This document shows, piece by piece, positions 26,664 to 35,236 of a DNA stretch of 64,000 nt. The stretch spans positions 310,001-374,000 of the forward strand of contig NZ_OMOJ01000002.1 in NCBI RefSeq assembly GCF_900302505.1. Direction: 5' to 3'. The translations under genes were made by a program, and so were the position numbers. Each line of letters opens with the position of its first letter. Position 1 is the stretch's first letter. The notes under the pieces were generated by a model. The model saw only the letters and a program-made list of their open reading frames with translations, did not search any database and was not told the origin of the DNA. The stretch is from Pseudoprimorskyibacter insulae (GTDB taxonomy: Bacteria > Pseudomonadota > Alphaproteobacteria > Rhodobacterales > Rhodobacteraceae).

Positions 26664-26992
26664 GCCTTATCCCCGAAGAAGGGGGTGACTTGGGCCACGA
26701 TGACCGAGTTTTCTTCCAACGCGCGCTGCATCAGTTCGGCCTCATCATCGTCGATGTCATGGCCTTGGGCCTCGCGTTCTTCGCGGGTGCCATAGCCGGT
26801 GACATCCAGCGGGGCCATGTCGGCCTGCTTGAGGATCGCGACGGTTTCGCGCACGGCCTCGGCCTCATCAATTCCGCTGGAGTAGCACATCAGCCCGGCC
26901 CCGGTGCAGCCATCGGGCAGGCCATCCCCATCCCTGCGCCCAACTTGCACAAGAAGCGTATAAACCTTTTGTTGTGACGGTTTCTTGGGCAT
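26660..26992 (-). CDS. Conserved small protein of unknown function upstream of dapE
   Basis: 110 residues from the ATG at 26992; an open frame continues upstream but reaches across the neighbouring promoter space and looks random. The sequence starts [19 protein letters not shown], has [14 protein letters not shown] (two Cys) near 32-45 and an acidic [18 protein letters not shown] near 81-98. I do not recognise a family. It is the first gene of the ATGA-linked chain with dapE, so it is likely expressed with it. No signal peptide. Confidence 0.7.
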   Translation of the reverse strand: MPKKPSQQKVYTLLVQVGRRDGDGLPDGCTGAGLMCYSSGIDEAEAVRETVAILKQADMAPLDVTGYGTREEREAQGHDIDDDEAELMQRALEENSVIVAQVTPFFGDKA

Positions 26993-27085
26993 TGAGGCAC
27001 CTGTTCCCCTTGGTTTTCGTTGCGCCTTGTTTGTCAGACCCATAAGGAAAGTTCCAGCAATTGCTTTCGGAGGAAGGGGGGCCAT

Positions 27086-28144
27086 TTGCGCTTACTACAG
27101 GTTCTGACCGTCCTGATCGGGATGTTGGTGGCGAATAGCGCCGCGTCGCAAGATGCGCCGTTGGTGTTTGCGACCGTGGATCGCCCGCCCTTTGCCTTTG
27201 CCGACAATCGCGGGGTGACCGGGTTTAGCATCGATCTGATGGAGGCCATCGGCAACGAGATTGGCCGCGACATCGAATTTCAGATGCAAGACACCTTTCC
27301 GGCGATGTTGTCCGCAGTGCAGGACCAGACGGTAGACGGGGCGGTTGCCAATATCTCGATCACAGCAGACCGCGAAGTTCGGATGGATTTCACCCAGCCG
27401 ATTTTTGAAAGCGGATTGCAGATTTTGGTGGCGGGCAAAGCCGAACAGGCCAGCATTCTATCGCTGATCCTGACGCGCGAAATTGTGGTGTCTTTGCTGT
27501 TGGCTTTTGTCCTGCTGCTGGGCGGCGGGATGCTGATGTGGGTGTTCGAACGCAAGCGCCAGCCCTATTTTGACCGCCCCTTGGACGAGGCGATGTTTCC
27601 GTCCTTCTGGTGGGCGCTGAACCTTGTGGTGAATGGCGGGTTCGAAGAACGGATGCCGCGGTCGCCCTTGGGGCGAGTGTTTGCCGTGATGCTGGTGGTG
27701 TCCAGCCTGTTCATCGTGTCGATTTTCGTGGCGCAGATCACTGCGGCGCTGACCGTGGGGGCGCTGAACAATCAGATCGATTCCATCAATGATCTGGACC
27801 GCAAAGAGGTGGTGACCACCGAAGGGTCGACCGCCAGCGCCTTCCTAAGTGCGCGGGACGTGCGGCACCGGACGGTTGGCACGTTCAACGACATGATCCA
27901 AGCGATGGAGCAGGGCGATGCTGATGCCGTGTTCTTTGATGGGCCGCTTTTGCAATACTACCTGATGACCCATCCGGGGCTTGAGGCCTATCTGGTGGAC
28001 CGGGTGTTCAAAGCGGAAAACTACGGGATTGCCTTGCCATCCGGCAGCCCGATGCGCGAGCCGATGAATCAGGCGTTGCTGAAGATACAGGAAAGTGGGC
28101 TTTACGGCGCGATCTACACTAAGTGGTTTGGCAACCCGCAATAA
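27086..28144 (+). CDS. Prokaryotic glutamate-receptor-like channel: binding domain split by two TM helices and a pore loop
   Basis: 352 residues. A signal peptide (residues 1-21, SAAS before QDA) is followed by half of a periplasmic binding domain (S1, about 25-120; ligand Arg in TADREVRMDFTQP), membrane helix 131-153, a re-entrant segment FPSFWWALNLVVNGGFEE (171-188), a second helix 196-224 ending IFVAQITAALTV, and the rest of the binding domain (S2, 225-345; DADAVFFDGP). This S1-M1-P-M2-S2 order is that of bacterial GluR0. The potassium filter TVGYGD is not present; NGGFEE takes its place. IFVAQITAALTV resembles the SYTANLAAF-type gate of receptors. The start is a TTG at 27086 with GGAGGAAGG eight bases before; the earlier TTG at 27020 has no ribosome site. 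Strong terminator follows. Confidence 0.78.
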   Translation: MRLLQVLTVLIGMLVANSAASQDAPLVFATVDRPPFAFADNRGVTGFSIDLMEAIGNEIGRDIEFQMQDTFPAMLSAVQDQTVDGAVANISITADREVRMDFTQPIFESGLQILVAGKAEQASILSLILTREIVVSLLLAFVLLLGGGMLMWVFERKRQPYFDRPLDEAMFPSFWWALNLVVNGGFEERMPRSPLGRVFAVMLVVSSLFIVSIFVAQITAALTVGALNNQIDSINDLDRKEVVTTEGSTASAFLSARDVRHRTVGTFNDMIQAMEQGDADAVFFDGPLLQYYLMTHPGLEAYLVDRVFKAENYGIALPSGSPMREPMNQALLKIQESGLYGAIYTKWFGNPQ

Positions 28145-28157
28145 CAAAGCAGTATAC

Positions 28158-28186
28158 AAAAAAGGCGGCCAACGGGCCGCCTTTTC
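28158..28186. terminator. Bidirectional terminator between the channel gene and dapD
   Basis: AAAGGCGGCC-AACG-GGCCGCCTTT with A-run before and T-run after; serves both convergent genes. Confidence 0.88.
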
Positions 28187-28203
28187 GCTGAATGCTTTGC
28201 GGA

Positions 28204-29031
28204 TCAGTCGCGCAGCAATTCGTTGATCCCGGTCTTGGAGCGGGTCTTTTCGTCCACGCGCTTCACGATCACGGCGCAGTACAGGTTGATCCCGTTCTTC
28301 GACGGCATCGAGCCGGACACGACGACCGAATAGGGCGGCACTTCGCCGTACATCACTTCGCCGGTTTCGCGGTCAACGATCTTGGTCGACTGGCCGATAT
28401 ACACGCCCATGCCCAGAACCGAACCTTCGCGGACGATGCAGCCTTCAACCACTTCAGACCGCGCACCGATAAAGCAGTTGTCTTCGATGATGGTCGGGCC
28501 GGCCTGCATGGGTTCCAGCACGCCGCCAATGCCAACGCCGCCCGACAGGTGCACGTTCTTACCGATCTGTGCGCAGGAACCGACGGTGGCCCATGTGTCG
28601 ACCATGGTGCCTTCGTCAACATAGGCGCCAAGGTTGGTGAAGGACGGCATCAGAACCACGCCTTTGGCGATATAGGCCGATTTGCGCACGACGGCGTTCG
28701 GCACGGCGCGGAAGCCAGCGGCTTTGTACTCGGCCTCGCCCCAGCCTTTGAACTTGCTGTCGACCTTGTCCCACCAGCTGTGACCCTGCGGGCCGCCGGC
28801 TTGTAGCTCCATGTCCTTGATGCGGAAGCCCAGCAGAACGGCCTTCTTGGCCCACTGGTTCACGTGCCAATCGCCGTTGGCCTGCTTTTCCGCAACGCGA
28901 AGCGAACCGCTGTCCAGCGCGTTCAGCGTTTCTTCAATGGCCTCGCGGGTTTCGCCGGTGGTGGCGGGGGTAATCGTGTCGCGCGCCTCCCAGGCGGCTT
29001 CGATGGCGGCTTCCAGAGCTGCGTTCGACAT
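28204..29031 (-). CDS. dapD: 2,3,4,5-tetrahydropyridine-2,6-dicarboxylate N-succinyltransferase
   Basis: Transfers succinyl from succinyl-CoA to tetrahydrodipicolinate in the succinylase branch of lysine/DAP synthesis, upstream of dapE. 275 residues. After an alpha-helical N-terminal part, a left-handed beta helix of hexapeptide repeats begins near residue 105 ([40 protein letters not shown]). [27 protein letters not shown] near 129-155 is the family signature. Stand-alone gene on the minus strand, with the terminator at its 3' end. Confidence 0.97.
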   Translation of the reverse strand: MSNAALEAAIEAAWEARDTITPATTGETREAIEETLNALDSGSLRVAEKQANGDWHVNQWAKKAVLLGFRIKDMELQAGGPQGHSWWDKVDSKFKGWGEAEYKAAGFRAVPNAVVRKSAYIAKGVVLMPSFTNLGAYVDEGTMVDTWATVGSCAQIGKNVHLSGGVGIGGVLEPMQAGPTIIEDNCFIGARSEVVEGCIVREGSVLGMGVYIGQSTKIVDRETGEVMYGEVPPYSVVVSGSMPSKNGINLYCAVIVKRVDEKTRSKTGINELLRD

Positions 29032-29168
29032 GGGGTCTCCTCGGGTTACAATTTCCCAACCGTATAAAAGGCGCGGGCAAGCGGCGCAATGCGGGTGTCG
29101 TGGCGGCGTGCTGGCCTATTGCGGCCAGAGCCGTTACGCATAAAGCGACATATGACAGGACGCTTTTC

Positions 29169-30014
29169 ATGACCGACGACCGCCACAGCATTCTTCGCGA
29201 CGCCCACCACGACATTGATACCGCCTCCCACGTTCCCGACACACCGCAAACCCGTGCGCCGTCGTACCGGCTGGCCTTTGCCGATGACGATTTTCTGTGC
29301 CGCGAAGATCTTCGGCCCGTGCGCCTGCAATTGGAATTGCTGAAGCCAGAATTGATGCTGGATGAGGCGGGCGTGCAATCAACCGTCGTGCTGTTTGGCG
29401 GCGCGCGCATTCCTGAACCCGCCAAGAAAGACACCGCCCGCACCAAAACCTTGGCCGAGCTGACGCATTTCTACGATGTGGCCCGCGACTTCGCCTATCA
29501 GGTGACTGAGCTGTCGATGGAAAGTGGCGGGCGTGAAAACGTCGTCGTCACGGGCGGCGGCCCCGGCGTGATGGAGGCAGGCAATCGCGGTGCGAAAGAG
29601 GCGGGTGGCCGGTCTATCGGGCTGAACATCGTGCTGCCGCATGAACAAGCGCCGAACCCCTACGTGACGCCGGACCTGTGCTTTAACTTCCACTACTTCG
29701 CCATTCGCAAGATGCACTTTCTGATGCGGGCGCGGGCGATCTGCGTGTTTCCGGGCGGGTTTGGCACATTGGATGAGCTGTTCGAATCGCTGACGTTGAT
29801 CCAGACCGGACGGATGAACCGCGTGCCCTTCTTGCTGTTTGGGCGGAAGTTCTGGGAAGGGATCATCAATTGGGATGCCCTACGCGAGGCTGGCACCATT
29901 TCGCCCGAAGACCTGACCTTGTTCCGATTTGTCGAAACCGCCGAAGAGGCAATGGAGGCGATCGAAAACTGGGATATGTCAGGAATGCGAGAGAAGATTC
30001 CGGGGCGCGATTGA
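29169..30014 (+). CDS. LOG-family nucleotide 5'-monophosphate phosphoribohydrolase-like protein
   Basis: 281 residues. The Rossmann-like lysine-decarboxylase-like (LOG) fold is shown by VVTGGGPGVMEAGNRGA near residues 140-156 and FPGGFGTLDELFE near 220-232, the two nucleotide-binding motifs of the family. LOG proteins split nucleoside 5'-monophosphates to base and ribose 5-phosphate; in plants and some bacteria this frees cytokinins. An ~80-residue N-terminal extension marks the longer TIGR00730-related subgroup; its role is unknown. The ATG at 29169 has AGGA eight bases upstream. Confidence 0.88.
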   Translation: MTDDRHSILRDAHHDIDTASHVPDTPQTRAPSYRLAFADDDFLCREDLRPVRLQLELLKPELMLDEAGVQSTVVLFGGARIPEPAKKDTARTKTLAELTHFYDVARDFAYQVTELSMESGGRENVVVTGGGPGVMEAGNRGAKEAGGRSIGLNIVLPHEQAPNPYVTPDLCFNFHYFAIRKMHFLMRARAICVFPGGFGTLDELFESLTLIQTGRMNRVPFLLFGRKFWEGIINWDALREAGTISPEDLTLFRFVETAEEAMEAIENWDMSGMREKIPGRD

Positions 30015-30030
30015 TCCGCGCCCCAAAGAC

Positions 30031-31899
30031 TCAGGCCATTTGGACCGATGTTTCGTCTTCGGACGATTCGACCCAACGGCCGATAACTTGCATTGCGCCA
30101 TCTTCGTCGCGCTGTTCGACCGCGCGGCGCAGATCTTTCAGCGCATTGGCGATCTCAAGCTCAGACAGATAGTGTTCCTGCGCGCGCAGGATCTTGTTGT
30201 GCGGCGTCGTCAACATGTCGGAGCTGATCAACAGTTCTTCGTGCAGCTTTTCGCCGGGGCGCAGGCCAGTGACCTTGATTTCGATGTCGCCGCTTGGATT
30301 GCTGGAATCCTTGACCGAGAAACCCGCGCCTTCGATCATCTGGCGGGCCAGTTTCTTGATCGGAACCGGGTCGCCCATATCGAGAACGAACACATCGCCG
30401 CCACGGGCGAACGAGCCTGCAAGCAGAACCAGTCGCGCCGCTTCGGAAATGGTCATGAAGTACCGGGTGACTTCGCCATGTGTCAGGGTCACCGGGCCGC
30501 CACGCGCGATCTGTTCCTTGAACAGCGGAATAACCGACCCGGACGAGCCAAGAACATTGCCGAAACGAACCATGGAAAACCGGGTGTTTTTGCTGCGGGT
30601 GGACAGGTCTTGGACCACCAACTCAGCCAAACGTTTGGACGCGCCCATGACATTGGTCGGGCGCACGGCCTTGTCGGATGACACCAGAATGAACCGTTCG
30701 ACCCCGGCTTCACGGGCTGCATCGGCCACGGTTTTGGTGCCGAAGACATTGTTGTTCAGGCCGACAATCGGGTTCAGCTGCACCATCGGCACGTGCTTAT
30801 AGGCGGCTGCGTGCAGAACGACGTCAATCGTGTTGTCCGACAGGGTCTGGCGCACCATGTCCTTGTCGTTCACCGATCCAAGAACCGGAACGATCTTGAT
30901 ACCGTTGGCGATATCGCGCAGTTCCTTGTCGATGTTGTACAGGTTCAGTTCAGAGTGATCGAGGATCACCAATCGGTTCGGACGACAGGCGATCAACTGA
31001 CGGCACAGTTCCGACCCGATGGATCCACCAGCCCCGGTGATCAGAATGTTGCGGCCACTGTAGGCATGGCTGACGCTGGGCAGTTCCGATTCAAGGCGGC
31101 CTCGGCCAAGCAGGTCATCCAGATCCACAGCGGCGGTGCGACCTGCCAAATCGCTGCTGCTGACCAGATCGGCAAAGGACGGCAAAGCATGCACTTGGCA
31201 ACCCAGTTCGCGCAGCCCATGGGCGATCCGCGCCTGACGCGGCTGGCCAAGGGACGGCATCGCCAGAACCACACGGTCGATCTTTTTGTCAGCGATCAGT
31301 TCCTTGATGCTGCTGGGGGCATAGACCCGCAGGCCAAGGATTGTTGTCGATTGCAGCGTCGGGTTGTCGTCTACGAAAGCGACCGGAACAATCGCGTCGT
31401 CGGTCCGTAGGGCGGCGATCAACTGTTGGCCGGTTTGGCCCGCGCCATAAACCAGCACCCGCATCCGCGATCTGTTGTTTCGGTAAATCCACGTGGTGAC
31501 GTGGCGCAGAGCAATTCGCCAAGCGACGGCGGTCACCAGAAAGATCAGCGAAAAGATTGTGAACACGCCCGGCAATAGCTGCGGATCCAGAAAGATATTC
31601 AGCGCGGCGCCTGTCAGGCCGGTAACCACGGCAAAAACGGCAGTGCGGGTGACGCCCCGGATTTCATAGGCATTCAGCTTGATTGCGTTGAGGCCAAGCT
31701 GAAAGGAAACGCCCGTCGCGACCAGCGACATGGCAATCATCAGGGGAATCGATTCGGCGAAATGTGTGGTTGCGGAGCCGATGGGGGACATCAGCAGCAG
31801 CGCGAAAAACATAGCTACAGGCACACCAATCACGTCAATCAGGGCGAAAATTACCCGTTTTTGATGCCGCGAAAGCTTGGTAGCGAGTGCGTACAGCAT
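30031..31899 (-). CDS. Membrane nucleoside-diphosphate-sugar epimerase/dehydratase (FlaA1/CapD/WbpM type)
   Basis: 622 residues. Four hydrophobic helices (about 14-115), a first Rossmann domain (VLVYGAGQTGQQLI near 150) and a second, catalytic short-chain-dehydrogenase domain from ~285: ITGAGGSIGSELCRQLI, HAAAYKHVPM near 362-371, LVSSDKAVRPTNVMGASKRLAE near 409-430. The Tyr of the usual YxxxK is Met (MGASK), as in WbpM and FlaA1, which are UDP-GlcNAc 4,6-dehydratases. It probably makes an activated deoxy sugar for capsule or surface polysaccharide. It stands alone with a long AT-rich upstream region and no glycosyltransferases nearby. Confidence 0.92.
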   Translation of the reverse strand: MLYALATKLSRHQKRVIFALIDVIGVPVAMFFALLLMSPIGSATTHFAESIPLMIAMSLVATGVSFQLGLNAIKLNAYEIRGVTRTAVFAVVTGLTGAALNIFLDPQLLPGVFTIFSLIFLVTAVAWRIALRHVTTWIYRNNRSRMRVLVYGAGQTGQQLIAALRTDDAIVPVAFVDDNPTLQSTTILGLRVYAPSSIKELIADKKIDRVVLAMPSLGQPRQARIAHGLRELGCQVHALPSFADLVSSSDLAGRTAAVDLDDLLGRGRLESELPSVSHAYSGRNILITGAGGSIGSELCRQLIACRPNRLVILDHSELNLYNIDKELRDIANGIKIVPVLGSVNDKDMVRQTLSDNTIDVVLHAAAYKHVPMVQLNPIVGLNNNVFGTKTVADAAREAGVERFILVSSDKAVRPTNVMGASKRLAELVVQDLSTRSKNTRFSMVRFGNVLGSSGSVIPLFKEQIARGGPVTLTHGEVTRYFMTISEAARLVLLAGSFARGGDVFVLDMGDPVPIKKLARQMIEGAGFSVKDSSNPSGDIEIKVTGLRPGEKLHEELLISSDMLTTPHNKILRAQEHYLSELEIANALKDLRRAVEQRDEDGAMQVIGRWVESSEDETSVQMA

Positions 31900-32247
31900 T
31901 TTGAAAACCCAAACTTTATTGTTTATTCTTCTGTGGCCTTAAAAGGCGATATCGTTAAAATATGACAACAAAACTCAACAATGTTGGCGCTGTCATCTTC
32001 GACATGACTATGTAGCAACTTGCTCAATCATTAAACAAGTATGGAATTTCTGCATCTGCAAAAATTGGCAGTTTTTTACCGATTGGTGCCAAAAGTTTGG
32101 CAAAGAAACGGCTGCTGGCCTTCCGTTGGGTCACTTTCGGCATGCTACGCGGCCAAATCGACCCTTTCTTAACCCTTGGTGCTGCGGTATGCACCGCGCC
32201 AACCCGCGCACAGTGGTGGTGCCGGTACATGCGAAAAGGAGAGCCTG
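31900..32247. other. 348-bp divergent intergenic region, AT-rich
   Basis: No gene is seen. Positions 31905-32060 are clearly AT-richer than the surroundings and probably hold the promoters of the epimerase and, further right, of asd. TTGGCA (32065) and TGCCAA (32087) form an inverted repeat with 16 bases between, and another TTTGGCAAA lies at 32095. No regulator could be assigned. Confidence 0.5.
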
Positions 32248-33270
32248 ATGGGCTACAAGGTCGTCGTTGTTGGCGCCACCGGGAATGTGGGCCGCGAAAT
32301 GTTGAACATTCTCGCAGAGCGTGAGTTTCCGGTAGATCAAATTGCTGCGCTTGCATCGCGCAAATCGCTGGGGACCGAGGTCAGCTTTGGCGACAAGACC
32401 ATCAAGACCCAGGATCTGGCGGCATTCGATTTCACCGGTTGGGATATGGCGCTGTTCGCCATCGGCTCGACCGCGACCAAGGAGTTTGCACCCAAGGCCG
32501 CGGCGGCAGGCTGCGTGGTCATCGATAACAGCTCGCTCTATCGCTATGACCCGGATGTCCCGCTGATCGTGCCCGAAGTTAACCCCGAAGCAGTGCACGG
32601 CTATTCCAAGAAGAACATCATCGCCAACCCCAACTGCTCGACCGCGCAGATGGTGGTGGCCCTGAAGCCCTTGCACGACCGCGCCCGCATCAAGCGCGTT
32701 GTCGTATCGACCTATCAGTCGGTGTCGGGCGCAGGCAAAGAAGGCATGGACGAGCTGTGGGATCAGACCAAAGCGGTCTACAACCCGACAGATGATAAAC
32801 CGGCCAAGAAGTTCACCAAGCAGATTGCCTTCAACGTGATCCCGCATATCGACGTTTTCATGGAAGACGGCTCCACCAAGGAAGAGTGGAAGATGGTCGC
32901 GGAAACCAAGAAGATCCTCGACAAGAGCATCAAGCTGACCGCGACTTGTGTGCGCGTGCCGGTGTTCGTTGGCCACTCCGAAGCGCTGAACATCGAATTC
33001 GAGGACTTCCTTGATGAAGACGAGGCCCGCGACATCCTGCGCGAAGCGCCGGGCCTGATGGTGATCGATAAGCGCGAAGACGGCGGCTATGTGACCCCGA
33101 TTGAATGCGTCGGCGATTTCGCCACCTTTATCAGCCGGATTCGTCAGGACAGCACGATTGAAAATGGCCTTAACCTGTGGTGCGTCAGTGACAACCTGCG
33201 CAAAGGCGCGGCCCTGAACGCTGTACAGATTGCCGAATTGCTGGGCCGTGAGGTTCTGAAAAAGGGCTGA
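32248..33270 (+). CDS. asd: Aspartate-semialdehyde dehydrogenase
   Basis: Reduces aspartyl phosphate to aspartate semialdehyde with NADPH, the branch point to lysine/DAP, threonine and methionine. 340 residues. NADP motif VVVGATGNVGREML at residues 5-18; catalytic Cys in NPNCSTAQMV near 128-137; YQSVSGAGKEGMDEL near 156-170; His in VPVFVGHSEALNIEF near 237-251. The ATG at 32248 is seven bases after AAAGGAGAG. Fits functionally with dapD and dapE in the window though it is a separate transcription unit. Confidence 0.97.
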   Translation: MGYKVVVVGATGNVGREMLNILAEREFPVDQIAALASRKSLGTEVSFGDKTIKTQDLAAFDFTGWDMALFAIGSTATKEFAPKAAAAGCVVIDNSSLYRYDPDVPLIVPEVNPEAVHGYSKKNIIANPNCSTAQMVVALKPLHDRARIKRVVVSTYQSVSGAGKEGMDELWDQTKAVYNPTDDKPAKKFTKQIAFNVIPHIDVFMEDGSTKEEWKMVAETKKILDKSIKLTATCVRVPVFVGHSEALNIEFEDFLDEDEARDILREAPGLMVIDKREDGGYVTPIECVGDFATFISRIRQDSTIENGLNLWCVSDNLRKGAALNAVQIAELLGREVLKKG

Positions 33271-33292
33271 TAAAACAGCGCTTAGACCAATA

Positions 33293-33332
33293 AGTCATAT
33301 CGGCCTATCTCTTTGGATAGTTCGATATGACT
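33293..33332. other. Inverted repeat AGTCATATCG ... CGATATGACT after asd
   Basis: Perfect 10-bp outer arms and inner arms CTATC/GATAG around TCTTTG. It begins 22 bases after the asd stop. No T-run follows, so it may act as an mRNA 3' stabiliser, a factor-dependent stop signal or a protein site. Confidence 0.5.
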
Positions 33333-33527
33333 AAAGCGAATTAAATTGCGCCTTTGAAGGCGTGCTTTATTTGCGATTGTGCGCGACACTGAAACTACGC
33401 TGCAAGGGTGCATCTGTGGCGCTGAAGTCAGATCGGTTGGCGTACCTCCACCTCACGCGTTCTGATTCTGTCGCGGCTCCGCATCCTTGCAGGCCCAGAA
33501 TATCGCTCACTTGCTCCAAAGGTGCTG

Positions 33528-33551
33528 GGCCGGTTTCCTCGGAAACCGGCC
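33528..33551 (+). terminator. Terminator-like hairpin GGCCGGTTTC-CTCG-GAAACCGGCC
   Basis: Perfect 10-bp stem, tetraloop CTCG, then TCCTTTGCATTTG, moderately T-rich. It would end any plus-strand transcript coming from the asd side. Confidence 0.5.
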
Positions 33552-33663
33552 TCCTTTGCATTTGTTGGCGCAATCATGTGGCATTTGCCGCAAATTGCGC
33601 GGATCAGGCCCAGATTTCGCCCAGAAGCGCACGGACCCTATTCGTATTAGAGGAGTAGGTACA

Positions 33664-34005
33664 ATGAGCATTCACCCACTGCACGAAGCGACATTCGGAG
33701 ACGCGCATCTGGCCGCCAGCCTGCCAGCGCCGCTTGATATTGAAACGCAGGTGTTGTTGCGCACTTTCCTTGTGCCGGTCATCGAAAACGCGACGTCTTG
33801 GCCGGATCTGCGCAAGGCATTGGCCGCCAAGGGATATTCCATCGGCTTCCGACATGGGCGTCTTGTGCTTGTGTCGTCTGACACAGGCCAGCCCGTTTGC
33901 ACCGGAAAAGGGCTGGGTGTGCCGCTGCGCGACTTGGCGCAACGGCTTGGGCGTCCGATCGTGACGATGAACCCCGGCGGATTGACCGCCGAGCTACGCG
34001 CCTGA
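33664..34005 (+). CDS. Small conserved-looking protein of unknown function
   Basis: 113 residues; ATG at 33664 with GAGGAG at good spacing. No signal or membrane segment. The part from about residue 44 (WPDLRKALAAKGYSIGFRHG, then LVLVSSDTGQPVCTGKGLG and LRDLAQRLGRP) resembles in pattern the small C-terminal module of some plasmid relaxases and related proteins, where an aromatic/Gly-rich hairpin is followed by a helix; this is a weak likeness and no mobilisation gene is near. Its stop is two bases from the stop of the convergent carbonic anhydrase gene. Confidence 0.65.
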   Translation: MSIHPLHEATFGDAHLAASLPAPLDIETQVLLRTFLVPVIENATSWPDLRKALAAKGYSIGFRHGRLVLVSSDTGQPVCTGKGLGVPLRDLAQRLGRPIVTMNPGGLTAELRA

Positions 34006-34007
34006 AA

Positions 34008-34658
34008 TCAGACCGGCTGATAGGTGCCCGACTTCGTGTCGTAATATTCCAGGCTGCCTTCGCCGATATCTGTCCAAAGCCCGTGCAGTGTCAGTGCGCT
34101 GCTTTCGACTTTCTCCTTCACGAAGGGGAAGGTCATCAGGTTGGACAGCGACACCAGCACCGATTCCTTCTCCAGCGCACGCGCTTGGTCGGCCTCGGCA
34201 TGGCTGTCTTTGACCCTTTCGTAGCCGGGGCGCAGGATGTCCATCCAACGGCCCACAAAGCTGGTCTTTTCCTCAAGCTGGGGCGCTTTGCCTTGGCACA
34301 TGTCCAGGCACCCCTGAACGCCGCCGCAGCTGGAGTGACCCAAAACAATCAAATGCGACACGTTTAGTGCGGTGACGGCATATTCTACCGCCGCCGATGT
34401 GCCGTGGTGATCGCCATCGGGTTCATAGGGTGGTACAAGGTTGGCGATATTGCGGTGAATAAAGAACTCACCCTGATCGGCGCCAAAGATCGACGTGACG
34501 TGCACGCGCGAATCGCAGCAGGAAATCACCATGGCCCGCGGCCGCTGGCCTTCTGTCGCCAAACGGCGATACCACGCGCTGTTTTCCGAGTATGTCGTTG
34601 CCTTCCAGCCTTGGTAGCGCTGGATCAGATAGTTTGGCAGTGGGCGAGCGGCCTGCAT
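34008..34658 (-). CDS. Beta-class carbonic anhydrase
   Basis: Interconverts CO2 and bicarbonate in the cytoplasm. 216 residues. Zinc and dyad residues are visible: SCCDSR at 46-51 (Cys47, Asp49, Arg51) and LGHSSCGGVQG near 105-115 (His, Cys); HRNIANLVPPYE near 68 is a further family block. Divergent from the next gene at 140 bp. It supplies bicarbonate for carboxylations; no partner is adjacent. Confidence 0.95.
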   Translation of the reverse strand: MQAARPLPNYLIQRYQGWKATTYSENSAWYRRLATEGQRPRAMVISCCDSRVHVTSIFGADQGEFFIHRNIANLVPPYEPDGDHHGTSAAVEYAVTALNVSHLIVLGHSSCGGVQGCLDMCQGKAPQLEEKTSFVGRWMDILRPGYERVKDSHAEADQARALEKESVLVSLSNLMTFPFVKEKVESSALTLHGLWTDIGEGSLEYYDTKSGTYQPV

Positions 34659-34798
34659 GTCGTCCTCCGGGTTTGGTTATCTGGTCGCGTTGGATACGCA
34701 AAAACTTAGCACATTTCGAGAGAAAAACCCCCTTGGCCCTAACCATTTCTGAAATCCTTCGCGTCAAACCTGTTTCTCGGGTGAGAAAGGGAGTTTTC

Positions 34799-35179
34799 GT
34801 GGAACAAGTTACGGTCCTACCGGTGAGTGAGTGCGCGTCGCTCGATCCGATGAATTTGCATTATCTGAATGCGCAATACGGCACTGCGGTTGCCGAAAAT
34901 GTCATTTGCCGCACGATGGAAGATCTGGCCGTGCGGCTGTCCGAGGCGGAAAAGGGCTTTCGCGACCAGAACGATGAAGCGATGCGGCGGCATTGCCGGA
35001 TTGTGGGTGCAACGGCGGAACAATTGGGCATGACGACCTTGGTTCAGGTCACGCAGGATGCCTTGGCCAAGATCGGCACGCGCGATCAAATCGCCTTGGC
35101 CGCGATCTTGGCGCGGATGATCCGTTTGGGTCAGGCGTCCATTTCCGCGGTTTGGGATCATCAGGATGACCCGTTTTGA
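34799..35179 (+). CDS. Helical protein of unknown function
   Basis: 126 residues, predicted almost wholly alpha helical from its pattern. I choose the GTG at 34799 (AAAGGGAG six bases before) because the frame upstream runs through the divergent promoter region of the carbonic anhydrase gene and looks random. The centre, RRHCRIVGATAEQLGM, is reminiscent of a histidine phosphotransfer (Hpt) motif, but the His-to-Gly distance is one residue too long, so I do not call it Hpt. Read toward the M17 peptidase gene 57 bp away. Confidence 0.65.
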   Translation: MEQVTVLPVSECASLDPMNLHYLNAQYGTAVAENVICRTMEDLAVRLSEAEKGFRDQNDEAMRRHCRIVGATAEQLGMTTLVQVTQDALAKIGTRDQIALAAILARMIRLGQASISAVWDHQDDPF

Positions 35180-35236
35180 CCTTGCGGGCGCGGGTGGCCG
35201 CGATAGGCTGGCGGCATATTCTGATTGAGGACCGCA

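Larger units (their letters stand above)
33271..33663. other. 393-bp intergenic region with two hairpins, possible small RNA
   Basis: No protein gene is credible. The left part holds an inverted repeat (33293-33332), the right part a 10-bp GC hairpin (33528-33551) that could end a short transcript. No tRNA, 6S, SRP or tmRNA signature was recognised between them. Confidence 0.45.

Noticed and set aside
28192-28806. Plus-strand frame of about 204 codons over dapD
   Set aside because: Shadow of dapD; composition rich in His, Ala, Arg with no domain.
34592-34798. Longer N-terminus for the helical protein at 34799
   Set aside because: Lies in the promoter of the carbonic anhydrase gene; the ribosome site favours the GTG at 34799.
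34799-35179. Histidine phosphotransfer (Hpt) protein
   Set aside because: HCRIVGATAEQLG has the His one residue too far from Gly and lacks the Lys of HxxKG.
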